From Nitrospina sp. (GTDB lineage Bacteria; Nitrospinota; Nitrospinia; Nitrospinales; JACRGP01): 37,793 nucleotides of DNA. Made by a program: the position numbers and the translations under genes. Below the pieces are notes generated by a model. It was given only the letters and a program-made list of their open reading frames with translations. It ran no database searches and was not told the origin of the DNA. Location: assembly GCA_024648695.1 (NCBI GenBank), contig JACAVV010000042.1:1-37793 (forward strand), in the 5' to 3' direction. Each line of letters begins with the position of its first letter. Positions within the stretch are counted from its first letter, which is position 1. This document shows, in pieces, positions 8,386 to 15,644 of this stretch.

Positions 8386-9732
8386 ATGAAGGGAAAACCT
8401 TTTTTCAATCCATTCTGGTTTCGGCCCGTCGATGCCGCTCCCCTTACAGCCTTTCGAATTTTGTTCGGCCTAATCATGATTTGGGAGATCGGGCGTTATT
8501 TTGCTTATTCTAGAATCGAAAAATACTATATAGACCCTCTGTTCTTTTTTACCTATCCTCTTTTCAGTTTTGTGAGCCCATTGCCGGGCAACTGGATGTA
8601 CTTGGTGTTTATCCTGATGGGAACATCCGCTTTATTTATTGCGCTGGGTTTGTTTTACAGAATAGCCGCGGCATGCTTTTTCCTGACCTACAGTTATGCC
8701 TTTTTAATCGATTGCACCCAATACAACAACCATTATTATTTTATATGCCTGTTGGGATTGCTCATGTTCTGTATTCCTGCGCATCGTAACGTGTCCCTTG
8801 ACGCATGCCGTAAACCAGGGATTCAAACCGCAAAGATTCCATTTTGGTGTCTTTTCCTTTTAAAGTTCCAGATTATCATTGTCTATTTTTTTGGCGGTGT
8901 GGCGAAACTGAATTCTGACTGGCTGAGAGGCGAACCCATGCGCCATTGGCTGGAAGACACCACCACGTTACCCTGGATAAACGAAGTATTGACATCCGAG
9001 CCCAGCGTTTATTTTTTCTCCTACGGCGGCCTGGTTTTCGATTTGTTCATTGGATTCGCATTGCTCAATAATAAAACAAAACCTATAGCGGTCTTTCTTG
9101 TTTTAATGTTCCACCTAACCAACGCCTGGATGTTTTCAATTGGAATTTTCCCTTATTTAATGATTGCCGCCACAGTTCTTTTTTTACAGGCAGAGACGAT
9201 CAACGAATATTTTTTGCGCTTTCTATCACTTGCAAAGGGTGAGGGTGGTGGTGATGAAAATTTAAAAAACGAGCCCCGAATTTCCGTCCTTATATTTCTT
9301 GGAATCTATTGTGCAATTCAAATTTTATTGCCATTGCGCCATTGGCTGTACCCTGGAAATGTCAACTGGACGGAAGAAGGCCATCGGTTTTCATGGCATA
9401 TGAAACTTAGGGATAAATATGGAGATATTGGTTTCGTCATCCGCGACCCATCAACCGGGAAGATGTGGAAATGGAGAATGGAGGACGATTTAACTCAGCG
9501 CCAGATTGGAAAAATGTCGGGTCGCCCGGATATGATTCTCCAATACGCTTCCTATATAAAAGATACCCTGAATTGGCAAGGCTACGAAGGATATCAGATT
9601 TTCGCGGATTCCACGGTGTCTTTGAATTTCAGAGAGCCCAGTCCTTTGATAGATCCTTCTGTGGATTTATCCAAGGTCGAATTTTCTCCATGGATTTATA
9701 ATAATTGGATTTTGCACCTTGAAGAGGATTAA
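8386..9732 (+). CDS. HTTM-domain (vitamin K-dependent gamma-carboxylase-like) membrane protein
   Basis: From ATG 8386 the protein has 448 residues. An upstream ATG at 8302 has a better-looking AGAGG signal, but that lies inside a palindromic repeat and would add an atypical polar extension. The N-terminal half has several hydrophobic helices of the horizontally transferred transmembrane (HTTM) type, beginning FWFRPVDAAPLTAFRILFG and including YAFLIDCTQYNNHYYF. The C-terminal region (HRFSWHMKLRDKYGDIGFVI and later VSLNFREPSPLIDP) matches the luminal part of bacterial VKGC-like proteins. Human VKGC carboxylates glutamates using vitamin K; bacterial homologues mostly have unknown substrates. The stop lies only 3 nt from the end of the convergent gene. 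Confidence 0.8.
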   Translation: MKGKPFFNPFWFRPVDAAPLTAFRILFGLIMIWEIGRYFAYSRIEKYYIDPLFFFTYPLFSFVSPLPGNWMYLVFILMGTSALFIALGLFYRIAAACFFLTYSYAFLIDCTQYNNHYYFICLLGLLMFCIPAHRNVSLDACRKPGIQTAKIPFWCLFLLKFQIIIVYFFGGVAKLNSDWLRGEPMRHWLEDTTTLPWINEVLTSEPSVYFFSYGGLVFDLFIGFALLNNKTKPIAVFLVLMFHLTNAWMFSIGIFPYLMIAATVLFLQAETINEYFLRFLSLAKGEGGGDENLKNEPRISVLIFLGIYCAIQILLPLRHWLYPGNVNWTEEGHRFSWHMKLRDKYGDIGFVIRDPSTGKMWKWRMEDDLTQRQIGKMSGRPDMILQYASYIKDTLNWQGYEGYQIFADSTVSLNFREPSPLIDPSVDLSKVEFSPWIYNNWILHLEED

Positions 9733-9735
9733 ACC

Positions 9736-11457
9736 TCAAGGGCATTTCTGAAAACGGACATACCCGATGCGAACGCCGGACGCCTTTTGGTATTTACCAC
9801 CACCCTCATATTGTTCAGTCAGAGTGTAAGACCGCAATTGGCAAAAAGGATCGTCTGGCAATTTGAACAGGATATAACCTGGCATGGTTTTTCTTAAAGG
9901 GACGCCTAAGGCATTTTTGTGAATCTTGTAACTGGCCCGGCTGAGATATGCTTTGTGAATTTTTGCATCGGGATGCATTTTCTGAATTTGATTGCGGGCC
10001 AGTTTCGTGCTGTAGTTGCCCGCTTTTTCTTCAGGTGATTTCCAGGTGCCTGCAGTTTTTTCGACTTCCTTGCGCAGAGTGTCTAAACGTCCTTTTTGTT
10101 CTCCCCATAAAGTCTCCTCCGCATTTTCCACCCCAACCGATGCTAATAGAGATTTGACTGAGCCCATGACATTTTCGCGCCCATGGGAACTGAAAAAGAG
10201 TTTGTCTTTATAGGTAACCTTACCTTCAAAAGTTAGCCATCCATCGCGGTCCATAAATTCCTTCGGGCTTTGAATTGATGCTGTTCCAACTATAGATATG
10301 GTCTGTTTGGCACTATTGAGGGCAGCTGCCTTGATTAATTCCCCACTTTTTGCCGCAGCTTCGCACCAGTTTACGGGATCATTATGGGGGCCATTGATAA
10401 CGTAATAACAGGGCTTTGATGTTAATTTGGCATAGTCGATACCTTTACAAACGGAGTCTACCTGGGCGGCAACTTTTGCATGGGTCTCAACTTGCTCCGG
10501 GGTCCCGATTTTTTGGTTGTTGTGTTTCAGTTGCTGGATCAGGCGAGTGATTGGATCTCTATTAAGCGGGAGCATAGCTTGTTTCATAAATGATCGGCAA
10601 ACTTTTTGATGCTCGGCCTTGTCTGCCTGTGCCGCTTTTTTTGCCTTGGCCTTGGAGTCTTTATTAGCTTGGATAAGAGCGAGTTGACCTTTTTCATAAG
10701 CAGGGTACTGGGCTTCCATGGCCCTGGCCCACTCGCTGGCATCATTGAGGCGTTCTAATAGAGCCTTGCCATCTGCCGAACCTTTGGCGGAAGGCGAGAT
10801 GTTGCTGTTCCATTTATTATTAGCATTATTCAGATCCCGAATGAATCCATTGTAATATTGCTTTACCTTTTGATATGCGGCTCCCTTAACAAAATTTTTG
10901 CCGTCGAATATGGTTGTGTCTTGTCTCATATTCTTTCCATCGAGATAGTGTGTGACGGATTGCTTTTGGTAACTTGTCATGCCTCCACCTGAACTCGGAA
11001 CTTGTTTCCTTTTAGTGTCTGTGGCCCCTTTAGCTACGCCTTTGTTTGCACTGAAAGTTGGATAAGCCTTTTGCATGGCTTGACCCCATTTGCTCTTTTC
11101 CTCAAGTCTGGCGAAGATTTCCTGTGCTTCAGGTGATCCTTTGTCACTGCTGGAAAGCATTTTCCATCCACGCAAAGCCCGTTTAAGGTAATAGACGTAG
11201 TCTTTGTAATATTTGCCCGCTTTTGCTTTATCGGTTCCAGCGACAAAATGGGTTCCGTCAAAAATGGATGTGTTCATTTTCATTTTAGGATGATCCAGAT
11301 TATCCGTAATCTGTTTTCTTTGGTAATCGGTAAGGGCAAATGCATCGGTCAAAAAACAGGTCGCCAAACACATCCAGAAGAATGTGAATATAAAAATTGA
11401 TTTAATACCGGTTTTTTTCGAATAGGAAAAACAGGCCATTGTGAGATCCCCCAGCAT
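9736..11457 (-). CDS. Secreted protein of unknown function with duplicated N-terminal domain
   Basis: This 573-residue protein starts at 11457, or more likely six codons later at ATG 11439, which has a GGGGGA sequence upstream. A signal peptide (SIFIFTFFWMCLATCFLTDAFA) is present; cysteine 34 is not in a convincing lipobox. Two copies of a domain of about 95 residues follow (roughly 42-137 and 160-258). They share YQ(R/K)-Q, IFDG-FV-G, KYY/QYY, GS-(A/D)-LLERL and AM-YP motifs. A lysine/alanine-rich, possibly coiled segment (about 262-285) leads to a C-terminal domain of about 290 residues with paired cysteines (CYYVINGPHNDPVNWC, then a final CP). I recognise no family. It is probably periplasmic or exported. 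Confidence 0.72.
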   Translation of the reverse strand: MLGDLTMACFSYSKKTGIKSIFIFTFFWMCLATCFLTDAFALTDYQRKQITDNLDHPKMKMNTSIFDGTHFVAGTDKAKAGKYYKDYVYYLKRALRGWKMLSSSDKGSPEAQEIFARLEEKSKWGQAMQKAYPTFSANKGVAKGATDTKRKQVPSSGGGMTSYQKQSVTHYLDGKNMRQDTTIFDGKNFVKGAAYQKVKQYYNGFIRDLNNANNKWNSNISPSAKGSADGKALLERLNDASEWARAMEAQYPAYEKGQLALIQANKDSKAKAKKAAQADKAEHQKVCRSFMKQAMLPLNRDPITRLIQQLKHNNQKIGTPEQVETHAKVAAQVDSVCKGIDYAKLTSKPCYYVINGPHNDPVNWCEAAAKSGELIKAAALNSAKQTISIVGTASIQSPKEFMDRDGWLTFEGKVTYKDKLFFSSHGRENVMGSVKSLLASVGVENAEETLWGEQKGRLDTLRKEVEKTAGTWKSPEEKAGNYSTKLARNQIQKMHPDAKIHKAYLSRASYKIHKNALGVPLRKTMPGYILFKLPDDPFCQLRSYTLTEQYEGGGKYQKASGVRIGYVRFQKCP

Positions 11458-11666
11458 TGGAAAAATGAATAAAAGTTACAGGTATAAAAGCACAGTTTTT
11501 CGTCTGCGGCAAGAATCATTCTTTACCTGTATGGGGCTCCCATGTTTTTGGTCTGGAGACTAGTTGGCATCAGAGTTTAGGCTTGTCTTGATTCCTAAAA
11601 AAATGATAAATTTAACAATTGAAGGAATTGGAGGTTATAAACTTTTATTCAAAAGGGGAAGACACT

Positions 11667-12026
11667 ATGAAAAAGCTTTTCATTCTTTTGGTTATTTTAG
11701 GATTGATGATGCCAGTTTCTGTTATGGCTGGCAGTAATGAAGCGCCAATGAAGTTGCCTGCGGGATCTCCCGTGGACGCTATCAAGCACAATCAGGAAGG
11801 AATCGCCCATTACCTCCAGGGTCACTTGGATGTTTCACTCCAGCATTTTAATTTGGCGGAAAAAAATGGTCCAAAGATTGGGGAAATTCATTTTAACAAG
11901 GGATTGGTGCTGGATAAGCTTGGAAAGCATGGTGCGGCATCAATGCATTTCAAAATTGCCAAAGAAAACGCCAATGGAAACAAACACATTTTGATTTCTC
12001 CCATCTTGAATGCACATATTAGATAA
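11667..12026 (+). CDS. Small secreted TPR-like protein
   Basis: The 119-residue protein starts at ATG 11667, behind AGGGGAAG, with a clear signal peptide (KKLFILLVILGLMMPVSVMAG). The mature part has about two TPR-like helical hairpins: HNQEGIAHYLQGHLDVSLQHFNLAE and IHFNKGLVLDKLGKHGAASMHFKIA. The Gly/Ala/Leu spacing is that of the tetratricopeptide fold, so it likely binds another periplasmic protein. A strong intrinsic terminator follows, so it is probably transcribed alone. It is divergent from the unknown secreted protein upstream. Confidence 0.75.
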   Translation: MKKLFILLVILGLMMPVSVMAGSNEAPMKLPAGSPVDAIKHNQEGIAHYLQGHLDVSLQHFNLAEKNGPKIGEIHFNKGLVLDKLGKHGAASMHFKIAKENANGNKHILISPILNAHIR

Positions 12027-12069
12027 AAAATTTTGAAAAATGGGGCTTTAATCCCAAACCGAAATTGAG

Positions 12070-12102
12070 AAGCCGGAGGTTTAGTATCCGGCTTCTTTTT
12101 TT
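12070..12102 (+). terminator. Rho-independent terminator after the small TPR protein gene
   Basis: AAGCCGGA (12070-12077) pairs perfectly with TCCGGCTT (12087-12094) around a 9-nt loop, and is followed by C and seven T residues. Confidence 0.88.
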
Positions 12103-12202
12103 GGCCTTGCATGGGTTTACCCAAGGAAACTTTAGTACATCCTTTGAGGTTATGATATTATGGGATTGAATCCAAAACATTCCAGTCTAGGAGATTGAGA
12201 TT

Positions 12203-12631
12203 ATGATGGGCATAGGTTTTCCAGAATTGATGATTATTTTGGTCATCATTATGATTATTTTCGGAGCCGGTAAATTACCGGAAATCGGCAGTGCATTTGG
12301 TAAAAGTATCAAAAATTTCAAGGGTTCCATGAAAGAAGCTCAGGAAGAGGAAGCTCCCGAAACCGGGGCCAGTGAGGTGACTGCGGAAAATCAGGCGGCT
12401 GAATCCCAATCCGTTGAAGGAAAGCCTTCTGAAACAGCAAAAGCGGCCAAGGAAAAGGAAGAAGATATTCTTGATGAAGCGGCCAAGGAGATCAAAGAAA
12501 ACCGTATCGGAACCATCAAAACCAAACATGATGGCTTAGTGCAGGAACGCGATGTTTTTACCGATTCCGTGAGGCGGGTTCCCTTTGGAATGAAAAAATC
12601 GGACCGGGGTGTTTCGCGCGACGTTCTTTAA
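12203..12631 (+). CDS. tatA: TatA/TatB-family twin-arginine translocase subunit
   Basis: The N-terminus has the short TatA-type transmembrane helix ([20 protein letters not shown]), the hinge [10 protein letters not shown] and an amphipathic helix ([17 protein letters not shown]). These mark a pore-forming TatA-type component that exports folded proteins. At 142 residues it is longer than most TatA proteins (about 60-90). The extra part is an acidic, Ala/Glu/Lys-rich tail followed by a basic end, closer in length to TatB. AGGAG about 9 nt upstream supports ATG 12203; ATG 12206 would differ by one residue. No tatC is adjacent, so A versus B is judged on the hinge sequence only. Confidence 0.82.
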   Translation: MMGIGFPELMIILVIIMIIFGAGKLPEIGSAFGKSIKNFKGSMKEAQEEEAPETGASEVTAENQAAESQSVEGKPSETAKAAKEKEEDILDEAAKEIKENRIGTIKTKHDGLVQERDVFTDSVRRVPFGMKKSDRGVSRDVL

Positions 12632-12662
12632 GTTTTTGCTTCTACTTTTGACTTAGTTTTAT

Positions 12663-13670
12663 TCAAGAGCTTTTTGAGGCATCCCATTGTATTTTTCCGG
12701 GCTTGAAGGCTGAACTCCACGACATTTGCAATCCCAATCCCACCCATAGGAGTTCCTTCAGCCTGCGGACGAATGATACGGTGAGTCCCAGATCAGCTGT
12801 CATTCCCATCGAAACGAAGATCAGTACAAGTCCCCCTTCCTGGGCTCCCAGGCTCAGGGGGATAAAAAAACTGCCCACCCGTACCAGTTGAATTAATGAC
12901 TCGATGATCCACAAATCCTTAAAATCAGGTTGGTAACCCAAAAAGTAAAGGGTGGCGTAAAGCTCCCCGATCCCTATCAACCATCCCGATAAACCCCAAA
13001 GCGCCGATCTGATAAAACGCATCGGATGATCTTTATAGTAATCAGCCATGAAATCGCTCAAAACCTGCGATTGTTCCAGCTGGGGTTTGATGGGCTCACT
13101 AACCGGGAACCTGGAAATCCATGACGTGATTTGATTCAAACATCCGGTTACTTGAAAAAGAAAAAACAATAAAATTAAAGTAGAAAATACAATCAACCCC
13201 ACCAGACTGACCTGCTTAAAAGTATCCGAAACGAAACTCGCATCAAAAATTAAAAAGGTGCCGATGAGCAAAAACAGGATCAAGGCAATGAGCAGGGTCG
13301 TGCGGGCGATGACCTGGGAAGCCATGCCTTGCTTAAAGCTCAGGGAATGACAATCTTTAAGCAATTGGGATTTGACCGGCTCACCACCCATCGTCCCAAA
13401 GGGGGTGATGACATTGAAGGCTTCTCCAATAATTCGAATTCGCCATAAATTGAAGTTTGATATGGAAGCCACTTCATCGGGTTTGAAATTGTTCCTCCAG
13501 GCCAAAGTGTCGACAAAGGTGACAAAAAAATAGATCACCTGAATAAAGACAAATCCCCAGCCCAGATCAATCAGCAGGGAAGCGACTTCAGATAAATCGA
13601 CCCGGGTGATGGCCCAAAGGAAGAGAGATAAGCCTAAAAGAAAAAAGGTGGGTTTGAGGTATTTGGCCAT
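12663..13670 (-). CDS. Flippase-like (LPG synthase transmembrane domain / UPF0104) membrane protein
   Basis: This 335-residue integral membrane protein has about eight hydrophobic segments. It carries family hallmarks of the lysylphosphatidylglycerol-synthase transmembrane domain: RIIGEAFNVITPFGTMGGEPVK near residue 80 and SLIQLVRVGSFFIPLSLGAQEGG near residue 265. MprF-type proteins use this domain to flip lipids; stand-alone versions such as this one are predicted lipid flippases or glycolipid transporters. No synthase domain is attached. It converges on the tatA gene with only about 30 nt between stops. A role in lipid or isoprenoid-linked translocation is inferred from the family. Confidence 0.82.
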   Translation of the reverse strand: MAKYLKPTFFLLGLSLFLWAITRVDLSEVASLLIDLGWGFVFIQVIYFFVTFVDTLAWRNNFKPDEVASISNFNLWRIRIIGEAFNVITPFGTMGGEPVKSQLLKDCHSLSFKQGMASQVIARTTLLIALILFLLIGTFLIFDASFVSDTFKQVSLVGLIVFSTLILLFFLFQVTGCLNQITSWISRFPVSEPIKPQLEQSQVLSDFMADYYKDHPMRFIRSALWGLSGWLIGIGELYATLYFLGYQPDFKDLWIIESLIQLVRVGSFFIPLSLGAQEGGLVLIFVSMGMTADLGLTVSFVRRLKELLWVGLGLQMSWSSAFKPGKIQWDASKSS

Positions 13671-13787
13671 GAAATCGTTTGAGGGTTTATATTTGCCAAT
13701 AGTCTACTCTTGATTCCGTGCTTAGAAAAGTTAAAAGATTAAAAGTGGGCAAAAGAAAGCATTGAGAATGCTTTTCGGGAGCCGAAA

Positions 13788-13820
13788 TAAAAAAAAGCCC
13801 GCGCCTAAATGGGCGCGGGC
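13788..13820 (-). terminator. Intrinsic terminator of hsp20
   Basis: Nine perfect G/C base pairs (13797-13805 with 13812-13820) around a 6-nt loop are followed on the minus strand by eight T residues (13789-13796). A second short perfect stem (AAAGCATT/AATGCTTT, 13756-13774) lies just beyond it. Confidence 0.9.
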
Positions 13821-13838
13821 AAAAGGGAGAGGGAAATG

Positions 13839-14279
13839 TTAACCTCCGGGAGAAACTTCGATTCTCCGTGGCAGGGCTTTTTCTTTCTTGGGTAAAGTAA
13901 CATGTAAAATTCCATTTTCGGTACGAGCACTGATTTTTTCCTGATCGATTTCTTCCCCTAAGTGAAAGCTCCTTTCAAAATGAGCTTGCTCGAACTCCCT
14001 GATTCTGTAGTTTCGTTGCGTTGCTTCATTATTCGCATCCTTCATTACAGATCCTTTAATGGTTAACTGATTATTTAAAACCTCAAGTTCGATGTCCTCA
14101 CTCTTCATTCCCGGAACCTCTGCTTCCAGGGTAAAACCGTTTTCCTGTTCCCATACATTTATTCGAGGCCATAAAGAGGTTGGAGCCTGGAGAGGGGAAG
14201 AATAATACTGGTTCATCCAATCCCTGACTTCCTGAGAAATGTCGAAAGCATTTTGAGGTCGGTAAGCGATAAGATTCAT
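13839..14279 (-). CDS. Hsp20/alpha-crystallin family small heat-shock protein
   Basis: This 146-residue chaperone has the alpha-crystallin domain at about residues 40-135. The core is INVWEQENGFTLEAEVPGMK and the C-terminal family motif is ENGILHVTLPK. An N-terminal arm and a short C-terminal tail ending in IEVSPGG flank it. Small Hsps form oligomers that hold unfolded proteins without ATP. AAAGGAG sits about 7-8 nt upstream of the start. A sigma70-like promoter, a 5' leader with an inverted repeat and a strong terminator frame it as a single-gene unit. Confidence 0.93.
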   Translation of the reverse strand: MNLIAYRPQNAFDISQEVRDWMNQYYSSPLQAPTSLWPRINVWEQENGFTLEAEVPGMKSEDIELEVLNNQLTIKGSVMKDANNEATQRNYRIREFEQAHFERSFHLGEEIDQEKISARTENGILHVTLPKKEKALPRRIEVSPGG

Positions 14280-14375
14280 AATGTTTTCTCCTTTCTTTCC
14301 ATACTGAAGTGAGTTTTAAACAATCTTGTGTATTGGATTATTTAGGGAAAGTCCAAACAGCATTTTTTAAACTCG

Positions 14376-14396
14376 GAGAGTTTTTTCATAACTCTC
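14376..14396 (-). promoter_or_regulatory. Inverted repeat in the hsp20 leader
   Basis: GAGAGTT (14376-14382) and AACTCTC (14390-14396) form a perfect 7-bp inverted repeat with 7-nt spacing, in the transcribed leader downstream of the predicted -10. It is not the HrcA/CIRCE sequence. It may be an operator for a different repressor or an RNA stem. Confidence 0.4.
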
Positions 14397-14418
14397 AAAG
14401 TGATTCCCTATTGTCGAA

Positions 14419-14447
14419 TTAATAATATTCAGGTTTTAAGAAGTCAA
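14419..14447 (-). promoter_or_regulatory. Candidate sigma70-like promoter for hsp20
   Basis: On the minus strand a -35 TTGACT (14447-14442) and a -10 TATTAA (14424-14419) are separated by exactly 17 nt. Transcription would start about 130 nt before the hsp20 start codon. I see no convincing sigma32-type site. Confidence 0.5.
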
Positions 14448-14479
14448 GCCGCAACAAAAAAATTTTAATTTGGATGGCC

Positions 14480-14508
14480 TTGACAGTGAAGGAGATTAAT
14501 TTTATTTC
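14480..14508 (+). promoter_or_regulatory. Candidate promoter for the small-protein operon
   Basis: A perfect -35 TTGACA (14480-14485) lies 17 nt before a poor -10 TATTTC (14503-14508). It faces away from the hsp20 promoter, so 14280-14590 is a divergent control region with no other gene visible. Confidence 0.4.
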
Positions 14509-14590
14509 TAAGTCACATTAAAGAGGAACTTTTTATCTTTAAAAGCCAAGCCAAATCAAACCGTTATTATTTAAAGAAAGGAGGTTTTTT

Positions 14591-14671
14591 ATGTATATAA
14601 GAGCCAGGGCTCGCCCTTCTTTGAATGAAGATGGTGTCGCCTCACCGGTTAAAAAAGTGGGAGGGAGGTAA
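14591..14671 (+). CDS. Tiny basic protein of unknown function (26 residues)
   Basis: An ATG at 14591 opens a 26-codon frame ending in TAA, preceded by a full AAAGGAGG ribosome binding site 7 nt upstream. The product is rich in arginine and lysine (starts MYIRARARPSL, ends VKKVGGR) and has no membrane segment. It is the first of three small frames, each with its own ribosome binding site, between a promoter candidate and a strong terminator. I do not recognise it. The strong initiation signal is the main evidence; it could also be a leader peptide. Confidence 0.5.
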   Translation: MYIRARARPSLNEDGVASPVKKVGGR

Positions 14672-14710
14672 TCCCTATAATAATTTATTAAACGTCTGGA
14701 GGTGTTATCA

Positions 14711-14806
14711 ATGGAACCTACAACAATTGCGATCACCCTTTTGATGGGCGTCGTTGTGTTGGGTTTTGTTAGCTATTTCGCGTTCGGACTGTTAGATCAA
14801 GATTAA
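14711..14806 (+). CDS. Single-pass small membrane protein of unknown function (31 residues)
   Basis: CTGGAGG lies about 8 nt before ATG 14711. The 31-residue product is one hydrophobic helix (IAITLLMGVVVLGFVSYFAFGLL) with a short acidic tail (DQD), so it should insert in the inner membrane with an N-out or N-in single pass. Its size and form resemble accessory subunits of respiratory or transport complexes (CydX-like in style), but there is no sequence match I can claim. It lies 39 nt after the previous tiny gene and 38 nt before the next, consistent with one operon. Confidence 0.6.
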   Translation: MEPTTIAITLLMGVVVLGFVSYFAFGLLDQD

Positions 14807-14844
14807 AAAATAACCAAACAATAAGATAAAAGAGGAGAATGATA

Positions 14845-15033
14845 ATGACAGCAGTAATGGAAACCGAACCCAAAGAAAAAGTGGAATACTCAAATCAGAA
14901 AAAAGATCCTGTGAGTTTTAAATCGCCAGGAAAAAAGGTGGGATTTTGGATGAAAAAGTACCGCAGAACTGATTGGAAAGATAGTGGCTCTAGAATGGAT
15001 GTTCCCTACCGATATGGAGCTTACTATTCTTAA
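14845..15033 (+). CDS. Small basic, tyrosine-rich protein of unknown function (62 residues)
   Basis: I start at ATG 14845, because AGGAG (14833-14837) is 7 nt away; the ATG at 14839 would touch the ribosome binding site. The 62-residue product is hydrophilic, starts with an acidic/basic segment (METEPKEKVEYSNQKK) and ends in an aromatic cluster (MDVPYRYGAYYS) after KVGFWMKKYRRTDWKD. There is no signal peptide or membrane helix. It is the last gene before a strong terminator. No family is recognised. Confidence 0.6.
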   Translation: MTAVMETEPKEKVEYSNQKKDPVSFKSPGKKVGFWMKKYRRTDWKDSGSRMDVPYRYGAYYS

Positions 15034-15050
15034 AGCCTTATTAAAAATCA

Positions 15051-15089
15051 GCGGCAATTAGAAATTGGTTTTTCTAATTGCCGCTTTTT
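15051..15089 (+). terminator. Terminator of the small-protein operon
   Basis: Fourteen perfect base pairs (15051-15064 with 15071-15084) around a 6-nt loop are followed by TTTTT. Confidence 0.92.
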
Positions 15090-15101
15090 GATTGTTTATC
15101 C

Positions 15102-15137
15102 AAAAAAAAACGGCTTCCCATTTGGGAAGCCGTTTTT
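15102..15137 (-). terminator. Bidirectional intrinsic terminator
   Basis: CGGCTTCCC (15111-15119) pairs with GGGAAGCCG (15124-15132). Nine A residues on one side (15102-15110) and five T residues on the other (15133-15137) let it work in both directions. It mainly serves the minus-strand secreted-protein gene. Confidence 0.88.
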
Positions 15138-15150
15138 GTGAAAATCACTT

Positions 15151-15432
15151 TTAAGAAGATTTGTTTGTCTCCTTTTCATAATCATAAGAGCTCGTTTCTT
15201 TTAAGAAATCAAACTCCTTCACTTTGTCATTCATCGTTTCAGTCTTAGAATGTTCCCCATTGCCATTATGTGAATAAGTCGGCGTGGGTTTATACATGGG
15301 GTCTTCCTTAATCCAGTTGGTCCAAACGGAGTGCCTGTCAATATTAACAGGCTGAGGATCACTTGCCAAAGCACTTCCGGCGAAAGTGAAACATAAAGAA
15401 ATTGCAATGAACATAACAGCCAATTTTTTCAT
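15151..15432 (-). CDS. Small secreted hydrophilic protein of unknown function
   Basis: This 93-residue protein has a clean signal peptide (MKKLAVMFIAISLCFTFAG, cleavage after SALA). A hydrophilic tail rich in Asp, Glu, Ser, Thr and Tyr follows (for example SVWTNWIKEDPMYKPTPTYS and KEFDFLKETSSYDYEKE). There are no cysteines in the mature part and no known domain. GGAGG lies 6-7 nt upstream of ATG. It is transcribed from its own promoter candidate and ends at a strong terminator, so it appears to be an abundant, independently controlled periplasmic or surface protein. The function is unknown. Confidence 0.75.
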   Translation of the reverse strand: MKKLAVMFIAISLCFTFAGSALASDPQPVNIDRHSVWTNWIKEDPMYKPTPTYSHNGNGEHSKTETMNDKVKEFDFLKETSSYDYEKETNKSS

Positions 15433-15495
15433 ATCAAACCTCCATAGAAAAGAAGTGGATTGGAAAATTACCGGTGCATTGCCGCGACCTTTGAG

Positions 15496-15524
15496 TGTAT
15501 AGTAAGGTCAAAATCTACCAGCAA
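15496..15524 (-). promoter_or_regulatory. Candidate promoter of the 93-residue secreted protein gene
   Basis: On the minus strand, a -10 TATACA (15501-15496) lies 17 nt after a weak -35 TTGCTG (15524-15519). Upstream at 15546-15557 is a perfect 12-bp palindrome, GATCTTAAGATC, that could be an activator site. Confidence 0.4.
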
Positions 15525-15644
15525 GACACCAGCCAAATTATTTGAGATCTTAAGATCATGATAGATAAATAAAATATTTTTTCTTGAAGGCAAGGTTATT
15601 AAAAATTTTTAATGTTTTCGTGTTTTTTATGATTGAAAAACAGG

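Noticed and set aside
14539-14736. A minus-strand 65-codon frame over the small-protein operon
   Set aside because: It overlaps the well-supported plus-strand tiny genes and lacks its own start signals.
15546-15557. GATCTTAAGATC palindrome treated as a separate system
   Set aside because: A 12-bp AT-rich palindrome is not enough by itself; noted only as a possible site near the promoter.
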